Source: Pterobdella sp. o SKG-2022
Lineage: Eukaryota > Annelida > Clitellata > Hirudinida > Piscicolidae
Direction of reading: 5' to 3'
NCBI GenBank assembly: GCA_964035795.1
Contig: OZ038320.1
Coordinates: 32,510,097-32,574,096, forward strand
Length of the DNA stretch: 64,000 bases
Positions 14,607 through 25,426 of the stretch are shown piece by piece. Position numbers and translations under genes: made by a program. The notes beneath the pieces are model-generated. The model ran no database searches, was not told the origin of the DNA, and was given only the letters and a program-made list of their open reading frames with translations. The first letter of the stretch is position 1. The number at the start of each line of letters is the position of its first letter.

Positions 14607-14748
14607 ATCTATATAATTATAAGATTGGACAAGAATGCTAGTAGTTTATTATTAAGCTCACAATAATATTACAAGCTGTAAGAGAAAATAATAAAGATAA
14701 TAATAATAATAATTTTTCAGAGACATCTTATGTATGTTTTGTATAGCA

Positions 14749-14939
14749 ATTAAACTTTAAAAACATCAATTGGGGATTCATACATTTATTTAAAAGAAAA
14801 ACTATAATTTCCAATAAGTATAGCCTTATCATTAAACATTAGATGTTAATGTTTTATGATAAGGCTATACTTATTGGAAATTATAGTTTTTCTTTTAAAT
14901 AAATGTATGAATCCCCAATTGATGTTTTTAAAGTTTAAT
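14749..14939. repeat. Near-perfect inverted repeat (foldback, about 90-bp arms)
   Basis: Left arm starts ATTAAACTTTAAAAACATCA and the right arm ends with its reverse complement (TGATGTTTTTAAAGTTTAAT). The arms match over about 90 bp with only a single mismatch seen near the centre (CATTAAAC versus CATAAAAC), separated by a loop of a few bases around 14842-14848. It carries no open frame. It may be a foldback/MITE insertion, a hairpin RNA source or an assembly artefact of a snap-back molecule. Confidence 0.85.
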
Positions 14940-15263
14940 AATTATGATAATTTATTCATTTTCATGCAGTGATTTTAAGATCGTGACTGATAAAGTATTG
15001 TTTTTTAGCAAAAAAATGAAAATAAAAAAAATGAAAATAAAAACAAATTAAATAATAATTAAAAAAAATAAAGAGATAAATATGAATAATTTTGAAGAAA
15101 TTATGAAATAATAATTTTAAAATTTTGGACTCAATGAAAATAATTGCCAAAATAATAATGAAAACTAACTTTAAATAAAAAAAAACAATAAGATAAGTAG
15201 AAATGGAGAATTAATGAAAGCTAAAAAATAAAGCAATAAGAATAATAAGAATAACGTCAACAA

Positions 15264-18200
15264 TCAGTTGATAAGGGACTCAATGTGCTGATAATTGTCT
15301 TCTAGCAACTTCATCTCAGATGGTAACAATGCTTGGATCTGAGTTATAATAACAATAATAATTAGAATATTATTTATAATAATGATAATAATAAAATTAT
15401 GTAATAAAAATAATTATTGGAGTAATAAAAAGATAATAAAATTATTATATGGCTATTCATAAATTTTATTCTTCTCAACACTATTATTATTATCATTCTT
15501 AGAATAAACATTGCAACTGCTATTATTAATTATTTTTATTATTATTATTTGACCTGTTTGAGACACGAATGTTGGTCTTGGAGCCCTTCTTCCAGGTGTT
15601 TCTGTGCCTTTGACAGTTCAGTCAGTGTGCAACTAAACTGGCTTGCTGTGTGTGTGTGTGTGTGTGTTTGTGTGCTTATTTGTTTTTGTGTGTAAATGCA
15701 TGCTGTTAACAGGCCTATCGTGAAATGGTGAAAAACAAACTAAGAAAACAAAATGAAAAACTGAAATTTGAGATGTAACATGCAAACCAAACTAAAACGT
15801 GAAATAAAAATAGATTTATTATTTTTATTTATCTCAACTAATTACTATTTTTTTTCATAATTATTAATAGTCTTATTCTTTATTATTTACATGAAGATCA
15901 TCATCAGGAGCACCTTGGTTGAAGAAAGGCCTCGACTGAGTCATCTCTGCCACCACTGTTGATAGCTTATCAAAGACCTTATCACCACTCACCACCCTCT
16001 CATACACTTTTGACAACTAGGTAGATAAAACATAGACAACTAGATGGATAATTAGGCAGAGTATGAAATAGATATAGTAGGATATAGAGGAACAGATAGT
16101 TAGCTAGTGAAAGGAAGATAGAGATAGATTGAGAAACAGATAGAAGAATAAACAAAATGTGTAGATTTGAAGTATAGTTAGATGATAGATAAAGAAAAAT
16201 GAATCAGCTGGTAGATAGAAAAAGGGATAAGGAAAATGTGCAGATAGATAGAAAAGGGGATAAGGAAAGTGTGCAGATAGATAGAAAATATTCAAGTAAA
16301 AGATGATCACATTTGTACAAAAAGTCTAAAAAAACTTTTTTTTAAAGATTATTTTGAATTAATTAAATTTAATAAAATTAATTAAAATGAGATTTATTTG
16401 AAAGCAACACCAATGAAACTGAATTTTGAAAAAATAAACTAAGAAACAAAACTAAAACAAATGACAGAGCACACAGAATAGTATGCACAAAGTGATCATG
16501 CTAATGATGGAGAGGATAACATGCAACAGTTGAAAACAACATATTACATGCACCAAAACATGCACTCAATCTTATAATCAAACACTCACCCATCCATCTA
16601 CCCACCAACCCACTCATCTATCTATCATACAAAACCACTCATCATACACTTATTCATCAAACACATTCACCCACCATCCATCCACTCAAGACCTTGCAAA
16701 TGCCATTGCTTCATGACACCCATGCGATCAACCATATAAGGCAGAGCATTGGAGAGGTTGTCCCATTTCTTTACTCTTTCATACACTCCTTCCAACTATC
16801 AAGTGTGGTGCTATGTTTGTCTTTATTTATCTAGTTCTTATGTATCTATTTTCTATCTATCTATTCATGTGGTTATACATTTAACTATATTTGTATATCC
16901 ATCTTCAATTTTTAGTTTTTTAACCACAAAACCTTCAATCACCCACAAAATACATAAATATTGGCACAAAAAATATAATACATGGAAAACTACGGCATAT
17001 GAATAATTTGAAATCATCGTAATAATGGGAATGGAAATTATGAGAAAATAAAAATTGTAAAATATGATACAAAACCAACAACATTAAAAATAACTATAAC
17101 AATGAAAAAATAATAATAGAACACAAAGACAACAAACCTTGTCGACTTTATCGGCAATATCGGAAGCATCTGATTTGGCTGAGGCATGCACCAACTTCTG
17201 ATTGATGCACAACAATCTGCTATCGAAGAAGGACAACTGGGTGAGATCCAAGAGGTTGAATCTGTTGAGATCGGGAGAGGAGGTGAGGGTGAGTGGGGAG
17301 GGAAGGGGGCGGTGGTGAATTAAAAAAAAGTTTTTGGATGAGTAGGAAGGAGGTTTTATTGTAATTAGGTGGGTGATGATAGACTGCAAATTGAAAAATG
17401 ATATGATTCAGAAAGTGTGATAAAGTCTTTTGTAAAGAATCAAAAAATGATAATCCTATAAGAGGTAGTTTAATGTTGAGAGTGAAAAAACAGGGGATTA
17501 AGAAGGTTTATATGATGGCGTATAATTGAAGGTTGTCAAAAGTAAACTAATATGACTCATCTGGTGAAAATAAATGAAAAATGATAGTGCAAAAAAAATA
17601 AATAAGTTGATAAAAAGGGTATACTTCAAAACATGGATGCTAATGAAGATGATGACATGATTGGAAAGATGGTTGAGACTTCATGAAGATGATGACATAT
17701 GATTGGAGAGATGGTTGAGACTTCATGAAGATGATGACATATGATTGGAGAGATGGTTGAGACATCATGAAGATGATGACATATGATTGGAGAGATGGTT
17801 GAGACTTCATGAAATTAAACAATAACCTCGCAACTATTAAGGATAAGGCACCCTAAAAAAAATCAAAAGTTTTTATGTATTTTTATTGTTATTATTATTA
17901 TCGTTTTTGTTGTTTACTACTTATTATTTTCAGCATTAGAAGTGATTTTGAATTTTATTATTATTATTATGATCACCCTAACCAAAACGGTAGCATTGCC
18001 ATTTTCAGGAGATTTTATGGCCTGTTAATAATAATAAAAAATAATAACAATAAAATAACAAAAACAATCAAATATTATTATTATTGTTTTTATTATTATT
18101 ATTATTACTACTTGAGAATCAAGCTTGCCCACAACCTTCTCACACCTCGCTACTCGATGCTCCAATGCTTCCAACTAATAATAACAATAACAATAAAAAT

Positions 18201-20353
18201 AAAAATAATAATTTCATCTGTTCAAGAACGTAGAGCGTGGAGGAAGGCCATTATGAGCACCTATCCAACCCATGCTAGCATGGAAACGGACGTAAAACGA
18301 TGATGATGATGGGGTGATGATGAAGATGATGATTGTGGTGATGATGATGATGATTATTATTTATTCCTAACCTTCAAAGCATCCATTCTAGCATCATCTC
18401 GACACACGATGTCATATTTGGTGACATCAGCTACAGACTTTCCCTTCTCTGACGTCAAAGGTGTGCTTAAAAATAGACTCAAGTCATTCAGAAGGTGCCT
18501 GTGGTTGGTTGAAAAAAATAACTACAATGAAAACAAGATTAATAAAAGTAAATTATTTATAATGGTTTATATAATAATTGAGAACAATAAGAATAATAAT
18601 AAAGAAGTTAAATCCTATAAATAATAACTGTTATCCAATAGTCGTAACCTCACATGAGGGAAATAAAAATTTTCATAAACAACAATAATACAATAAACAA
18701 AAAAGACAGATACTTGGCATCATGGTGCTGATAATGATCTTGCTCTTTGTTTAAATGCTTGTTCATGTGCTCCACCTTCACCATCATCTCTTGCACTTCA
18801 AGGTCATTCTGGTCCTTATTATTATTGATTGTTTTATTATTATTATTATTGATTTTATCAAACCAAAGTAAATAGAAAAATTTTAAACACTGAATATTCT
18901 CATTTGGAAATAGGAAGCTTTTTATTGCCAGTGCTAATGCTCAAATTTGTGAAAAACTTTTATTATTACTATTATTGATAATATTTTTATTCATATTATT
19001 GTTGTTTTATTATTATTATTATTATGGTAACCTTTATGAGTGATGCTTCCTGCTTGATCTCCTCTAATGCCTTCTTCAATCGTTCTCGCCTCTCCTCTTT
19101 TGTCTCCTTTGCTCTTCTCTGGTCCAATAATAATTATTATTATGAACAAGTGATTGTAAATTGATGAAATGCATGAATAACTCGATCTTAATTAAAACAA
19201 AATCAAACACTTTCATCAACCAAATTACATGGTATGCTTCACTTGGTAATCTTCAACTTACCAAAAGCTCAGTTAATAAGTGTTTGAGTTATAAAAAAAT
19301 TGCTTTTAAAATAAAATATAAATATTGAATAATAATTGGATGAATAAAAACAATAATCATAATAATGCTAATAATAATCATAACAATAATAATAATAATA
19401 AAAATAATAACCTGAGAAGTTTTGTATCCACTCTTCTTCCCAGCAATGCTATCAGAAAAATCTGTGGTGAGCATACAGTATATGTGTGTCTATTTTTTAT
19501 GCTTTTCCAAACATTTATGAAATTATGTGTTCTTAAATATAATAATTTCATTGTGAAATATCAGTATTTTTCAATATTATAGAAAATAAAATTCTTCAAG
19601 TCTAAGCTTAGTGTTTCTTGAATATAAGTAACCATGAAAAATTATAGGCTCACCAGCAGCATCGCTGCAAATACTTTTATTTTCAAAAAGCTTGAAAGCC
19701 TCTTTTACATCCAACTTTCCCAGTTCTATTCCCTCCACTTCGTTACTCAACTGCAATGTTGTGTTGAATATGTGTCATTACCAAAAGTGGCTTGAAACAT
19801 AAAATCTGGTTGTTTATTCATGCTATTGTGAATGAAATCCACGAAAATGTGATATTGAAGCAATGTCATTACAATGTGTAAATAGACTGGGATTTATATA
19901 ATGTTTCATCATTCAGACCACTTAAAAAAATTGAATAATAGCCAATACATCGTGGTATGATTGCTATGTGCCTAACACAGAATTAAACAGCACTTTCAGT
20001 TAGTTTAATGTTCAGACAATTGAATTCTACACGTTATGTTAAATTTTCATGAAATAACATTAAGATAACAGAGAGAAATATAGGTAGTGTGTAAGATAGA
20101 ACTAACATAAGACAGCTCCCTGAACGAATGCTGGTCCTCCTCGGGCAAATCCTCAGTCTCATATACCTCAGTCTCTTGCATCGTCAAATCCTAACGTTTG
20201 AAGTTATTTTGCTTTAGTTATAATTTTTGTTTCTAATGTTAAATTCTGTTTTAAAGTTATTTTATTTTTTATGTAATTTTTGCTAATATTTGAACTTGTT
20301 TAAATACGAATTCTCACAATTTTAGATTTTTTCTCTTCTGTATCGCCAGCCAT
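15264..20353 (-). CDS. DCTN2: Dynactin subunit 2 (dynamitin, p50)
   Basis: Subunit of the dynactin shoulder, which links cytoplasmic dynein to cargo. Coding exons in transcript order: 20318-20353, 20107-20190, 19654-19750, 19412-19461, 19032-19118, 18714-18814, 18372-18498, 18112-18174, 17977-18021, 17138-17383, then 16693-16795 or 15914-16016 (alternatives), 15554-15645 and 15264-15338. Every junction is GT-AG and phase-consistent, giving about 401 residues, close to the human length. Family signatures: VYETEDLPEEDQ near the N-terminus, DFSDSIAGKKSGYKT, VTKYDI, a coiled-coil tail with MKQWHLQ, FSCTLTELSKAQKHLEEG and DNYQHIESLIN at the end. Start is the ATG at 20353, the only one near the first conserved block. 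Exon 17977-18021 and the long exon 17138-17383 are the least certain pieces. It lies head to head with MYO18A. Confidence 0.93.
15914..16016 (-). other. DCTN2: DCTN2 alternative exon B
   Basis: 103-nt exon encoding 34 codons plus one base (LSKVYERVVSGDKVFDKLST, then ...SRPFFNQ). Acceptor CTACCTAG, donor G|GTGCTC. Length, entry phase and exit phase equal those of exon A, and 11 of 34 residues are identical, including LxxVYERV at the start and Q at the end. Including both copies through these acceptors would break the frame, so a mutually exclusive choice is the natural reading. An internal AG at 16007-16008 could let B follow A in frame, which is the alternative. Confidence 0.75.
16693..16795 (-). 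other. DCTN2: DCTN2 alternative exon A
   Basis: 103-nt exon encoding 34 codons plus one base (LEGVYERVKKWDNLSNALPY, then ...MKQWHLQ). Acceptor TTGATAG, donor G|GTCTTG; entry phase 0, exit phase 1. It aligns directly with vertebrate dynamitin at the LYETIQRW...IKQLHEQ region, so this is the conserved version. The next exon (15554-15645) begins with the two bases CA, completing Ala. Confidence 0.9.
17138..17383 (-). other. DCTN2: DCTN2 long exon with Ser/Pro-rich insertion
   Basis: Acceptor TTTGCAG at the high-coordinate side and donor AAG|GTTTG. The first codons (SIITHL) and the second half (FNLLDLTQLSFFDSRLLCIN, then QKLVHASAKSD) fit the dynamitin coiled coil. Between them lie about 35 residues rich in Ser, Pro and Leu that have no counterpart in vertebrate dynamitin. 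I see no GT donor in that insertion that would let it be spliced out, although an internal CAACAG acceptor exists just before FNLL. Confidence 0.65.
17641..17812. repeat. 42-bp tandem repeat in a DCTN2 intron
   Basis: Four copies of a 42-bp unit containing GATGATGACATATGATTGGA, followed by GAGATGGTTGAGAC and TTCAT. Because 42 is a multiple of three, the minus strand shows a false 14-residue repeat protein. The array sits between exons at 17383 and 17977 and is intronic. Confidence 0.85.
18232..18312 (-). repeat. Dispersed repeat fragment, second copy (reverse)
   Basis: Read on the minus strand it gives (CATC)n, CGTTTTACGTCCGTTTCCAT, GCTAGCATGGGTTGGATAGG, matching the copy at 14549-14606 over the core. 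It lies in the DCTN2 intron between exons ending at 18174 and starting at 18372. Confidence 0.6.
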
Positions 20354-20705
20354 TTTCGTGATGATAAAAGTATAAAATCGATAAAAACATATTATGACTA
20401 ATACGAATTATAACACTTATTTTAAAATTTCAAATGAAAATTTCATTTAAAGATCAGTTTTGTTTAAAAAGTTTCCAAAAACTTTTGAAAAATAAAAATT
20501 TTAACAATGTTTTTTTCAAAACAGATTTATAAGTCGTTTCAGAATTACCTAACGTACAAGGTACAGTACTCGTTTAGAGTTAAGTAATTCTTCCGCTTTT
20601 CGGTTAACAAAATTATAATTGAATTTTTTTTTAATGATTTAATTTTGCATAAAATTTCATTTCTAACTTATTTCCATATTCATTCAAAACATAGAGCATA
20701 GCACT
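20354..20705. promoter_or_regulatory. 352-bp divergent spacer between DCTN2 and MYO18A
   Basis: The two start codons face away from each other across 352 bp of AT-rich DNA. No other gene fits. The interval must hold both 5' UTRs and, unless there are distant non-coding first exons, both core promoters, so a shared bidirectional promoter is likely. I could not place a TATA box or known factor site with confidence. Confidence 0.5.
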
Positions 20706-21644
20706 ATGTGGGGTTTTATGAAAAAATTAACGGATAAAGATAAAGAAGAAAAAGAAAGAAAGCGGAAAGATAAAATTGATAGGAAAAAAGTAGATAACAC
20801 TTTAACGGCCGACGAGTTGATACGGTTAAATGAGGCACAGAAAAACTTTAACCTCAAAAGTTCTCCTACACACTCATCCAATGAGACAGAGCAAACTTCG
20901 CCAATATCTTCAAACTCTTCACTCAAAAAAACCAATCCACCAGCCTTACAGCCCAAGCCATCAAAGAAGGGGATAATAAAGATGAAGAATTCTGGAGGCT
21001 TCATGAATAGAAATGCACAAGGCGCACAAGAAGAATCAATAGTCAAAAAAGATATCAAAAATATTATTTCAAATTTTGACAAAACTCAAGATCAAAAACC
21101 CATTCAGCCCGTGTTCAAGAAGACAAAACCAATCCCTCAAATCCCCAAAAATGCCAAGCCAGTGTTGCTTTCTACAGGATCTCGAACTGAAATACCTTTC
21201 TCAGAACCTCTCATAATCAGACCAGACAGCCCCACCTTCAAATCTTACCCCGACCTTCTTCCAACCCTCCCTTCACCTTCCTCTCTCATTCCCCCAAAAA
21301 CCAGGTCACTCATCATTAAAAGATTACAGAATGGGGACTTAGGGTTGAGTTTAAGAAAGGGTGTCACAGTTGATCGAGCAAAAAACAATGTATGGAAACA
21401 AGTAATATTCCTGGAAAGCAAGAGAAATGACATTAACCTCAAACTAGGAGACATTTTATTAGAAATCAACAACAAGAATGTGGAAGGTCTGCATAGAGAA
21501 GGAGTGATAGAGATACTACACAACTGTGAGTCAGAGGTTCAACTCTTGGTAAGGACAGTGCCTGAGTTGGTCCCTCTGAGTGGTGATGAGGATGATGATG
21601 ATTCAGTCAAAGTTTCCAGGAGTGTGTCATTCAAATACCAAAAG
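20706..21644 (+). other. MYO18A: MYO18A exon 1: KE-rich region and PDZ domain
   Basis: One 939-nt exon, 313 codons, ending in phase 0 at CAAAAG|GTGACC. Residues 1-30 are Lys/Glu/Asp-rich as in the KE motif of MYO18A alpha. Residues about 60-195 are Ser/Pro/Lys-rich linker. A PDZ domain occupies about residues 200-290: [18 protein letters not shown] gives the carboxylate-binding loop (GLSL in place of GLGF), and [20 protein letters not shown] is the typical second half. The exon ends after an acidic GDEDDDDS stretch, followed by [10 protein letters not shown]. Confidence 0.93.
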
Positions 21645-21963
21645 GTGACCTCCTATATTGTTATTATTAGTCTTATTTCAATTTTTATTGCTATCATGTA
21701 ATGTTTCCATTTTTGTGAAACTGTTTTATTTATTATCCTTCTTTTTTTTTTCTATATTTTATTTTTGTTGTTTTCATTTTGATTAACTTTTATTTGTAAT
21801 ACCTAATAGATTTTTTCAAATAGTTAAAAATAAAAATATAATTTATAGAATATATTTTCAAAATTAAACTTCAATAATAAAAGGAGAAAAAAATATTATT
21901 AAGGATGTTGAATAAGGCTGTATTTAGAAAGGCTGCATATTGGAGAGATTAAATGCAGACCCA

Positions 21964-22011
<48 letters not shown>

Positions 22012-22548
22012 AACACATAACCCAACTATCCTATAGAAACTCTAATTATACAATTATACGTTAAATTATCTTTCAGTTTTAATCTTAACAGTTACTACAC
22101 AGATAATAATAATAGCAATAATAGTAAACCCAGATTTAAATAATAAAACTATGATATAAATAATAATAAACACAATAATAATAAATAAAAATGATAATAA
22201 CAACAAAATTATTATCATCAGTATAATGTTTTGGAAACCAGCTTATGTATTATCTACAGTTTATGTGGTTAAAATCTCCAAAGCTGATACTCAAATTTTA
22301 AAAAAAATATAACTGCATTAGTTCGTTTTCAGCTTTTATCGACTTTATTACCAGTAATATTGTGTTTTCTATTCAAACATAATTAGATTCTTGTACAAAA
22401 TACGATCAAAACATACCTAAATACATATATAAACATAAATAATTATATTTTATGTACGATGCAATCTCGGGTTTCGATTTATCTAGTCCAAAGATGAAAT
22501 TAATTCTGACGCACAGTTATTACTACTCAAAGATACAAAATACAACCA

Positions 22549-22636
<88 letters not shown>

Positions 22637-23246
22637 TTCTTGCGTTCATCCACCATGAGGTAGGTGCAAAGGATTGAGAGATGAGCATTTTTTTCTGGTG
22701 GTTATAAATGCTTTGTGGTTTGAAGTTCAGCCTGCAGTATTGACACTTTATGCTTGCTTGTGTCTGGTGCTTCTATTTCACGTGGTTTGCCAGACCTGCT
22801 CTACTGGCGGTTATTTTGTTGCATCTCGGAAACGTGCAGGATAAGATTTTATCAGAACTGTCGTTATTGTTGCTATTGTTTTGATTGTTGTTGCTATTAT
22901 TGTAGTTGTTGTTGCTCTTTTTTTTTCGAATTTTTGTTGTTGCTATTGTTTTGATTGTTGTTGCTGCTGCTTTTATTGCTGCTATTTTTGTTGTTGTTGT
23001 TGCTCTTGTTATTTTGATTGTTGTTGCTGCTATTCGATTGTTAGAGGCTATTATTGTTGTTTTTGTTACTCCTGTTGTTTCGATTGTTGTTCTTGCTTTT
23101 GTTTCGATTTTTGCTATTGTTGTTGTTCTTGTTGCTTGTTGAACTTTGTTGGGTTGCCAAGGCTTTTTAATGTCCAGCACCCACTTCTCTCAATCTTTTC
23201 TGAGGATATGGTGTGTGTTGCCCTTTGCACTGGTAAGTTATCAGCT

Positions 23247-23289
<43 letters not shown>

Positions 23290-25370
23290 TCGACTTCCTG
23301 TATCATACGGTAGTGAGTTGTTTGCAGTTGATGAATGAGTTTAACTTTGTGCTTTGTAAACATACGGTAATGATTATATTTATCGTTCAAATCATTATTA
23401 TTATTATTGGTATCATTTCTTTAATTATTATTTCTTGTTTGCGACTCAGTAATCATGTGTCATATGCATAAAAACTATCCTCAATTTGAGTTTTCATGCC
23501 GCCACATATGCATATAAGATGTGCATGTATAAGTTGTTTTGATCGATATTTATATATGAATACCTGTAAAAAAAAATACATAGGAGCAAAAATATAAATC
23601 TAAACACACACACACACACACACACAGGCGAAGACAGAAGCGGAAGTGGCATTAGAGAAAAGTTTGTTAAACACCAATGAGGTTTGGTTAGTGCACAAAC
23701 TAGGTCACTCATTATGCACGTATCTGGGTCAGGTTGCAGATGGGAAGGTTAAGGTCAAGACAAAATCAGGTCAAGTCTTAGAGGTGAACGAGGAAGATAT
23801 CCAGAAGGTGAGGGCTACCGTACTCAATTTTGTTTCAGTAAATGTTAATATATTATATATAATATATTTTAGTATATTATATATAATATATTTTAATATA
23901 TTATATATAATATATCTTAATATATTATAATTGATAGCACAAACAAAAACATACACACAGGCCTGTCCAATAAAATCAGATTTACTGGAAGACTTGTCCA
24001 AGTTGAGATACCTCAACGAGAGCTGTCTGCTGCACGTGATTGCTTGCAGGTTTGTGAATATATAAATATGTAATTGAGTCAATGTGTGAATATATGAATA
24101 TGTAATTGTGTTAAGGTGTGAATATATGAATATGTAGTTGAGTCAATGTGTGAATGTATGAATGTAATTGTGTCAATGTGTGAATATATAGATATTCGAT
24201 TGGTTAATGTCCTTATATGAATATGTAGATAAATTTAATTATAAATGCATGGATATGTAGTTAGGTGTTGTTTAAAATATATTACATGTGTGACTTGATA
24301 CTTTTTAGTAATTATTTTCATTTTATCAATATTATAATAAAATTTTCATAATAATAATAATAATTATTATTATTATTATTACTATTATTATTATTATGAG
24401 CACAGGTATTACAACAACCTGACATACACCAATGCTGGCTTCTCCCTTTTGGCTGTCAACTCCATGCATCCCCTGTCTATCTACTCACCTAAGGTTGAGA
24501 TGGGTGGATGAATGAAGGAAGGGTATATAAGGTTGAGATGGATGGGTGGGTTGTATGGTGGGTAACTTAGTCGATGGATAAATAAATGGATGTAATGTTC
24601 AGAAGTGAAGAAGCTTAGCTGGCTTGTATTTTGCATTATGTTCATCTTCTCTTATTTTTATCTTATAGTCTTCACAATTAAGTCAAAATTCAACATTTTA
24701 TATGATTCAAAAAAACTATTCATATGGAACACCCATACAACCAAACAGATAGCACAGCACTACAAGACAAACAAGGATGTACAAGCACACATATACACCG
24801 TGGCACAAAACACATACAAACACATGATGAAGACTCGAAAGGAGCAGTCTATTGTAGCAGTAGGGGTATCAGGCAGTGGCAAGTCTTTCCAGCTTAGGTG
24901 TATCTTGGGGTATTATCTGCAGACGTGTGGAGCTGTCAATGATGTGGTCAATGGTGAGTGGGGGGGGGGGGGGGTATAATTAATAATGATTGAAATTAAA
25001 ATCAGATTGATAGAATTGGTCTGCATCACATAGAGATGTGATCAGGAGATTTCATAACTATAAAATGTGGTAATGATGATGCTTCAAAAATCCCAATAAG
25101 GAACTTTATTGACTTTCTTGAAGTTTCAGACGCATATATGCATTTGAACATAAATATACAAACGCACAAATAAACACACACACAGGGGAAAAACTTTCGG
25201 CCATATGGACCTTGATAGACAGCTTCAGTACATGCCAAAGCGCCCATGGGTATGATAGCAGTTGTTGCACACACATCATCACAACAAACTTCGACCACAA
25301 TGGCCAAATATGTTCTGCTGATTTGCAGGTGTCTATTTATCTATCCATCTATCTATCTATCTATCTATCC

Positions 25371-25426
<56 letters not shown>

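Larger units (their letters stand above)
12463..15263. other. Intergenic region between LINE fossil and DCTN2
   Basis: No gene is supported. The DNA is AT-rich with (AAT)n runs at about 12795-12840 and 12920-13050. Two structured items lie inside: a dispersed-repeat fragment at about 14549-14606 and a near-perfect inverted repeat at 14749-14939. This interval is downstream of the dynactin gene, so its right edge should hold that gene's 3' UTR. Confidence 0.6.

Noticed and set aside
17640..17822. Apparent 14-residue repeat protein (SQPSLQSYVIIFMK)
   Set aside because: Artefact of a 42-bp intronic tandem repeat in DCTN2.
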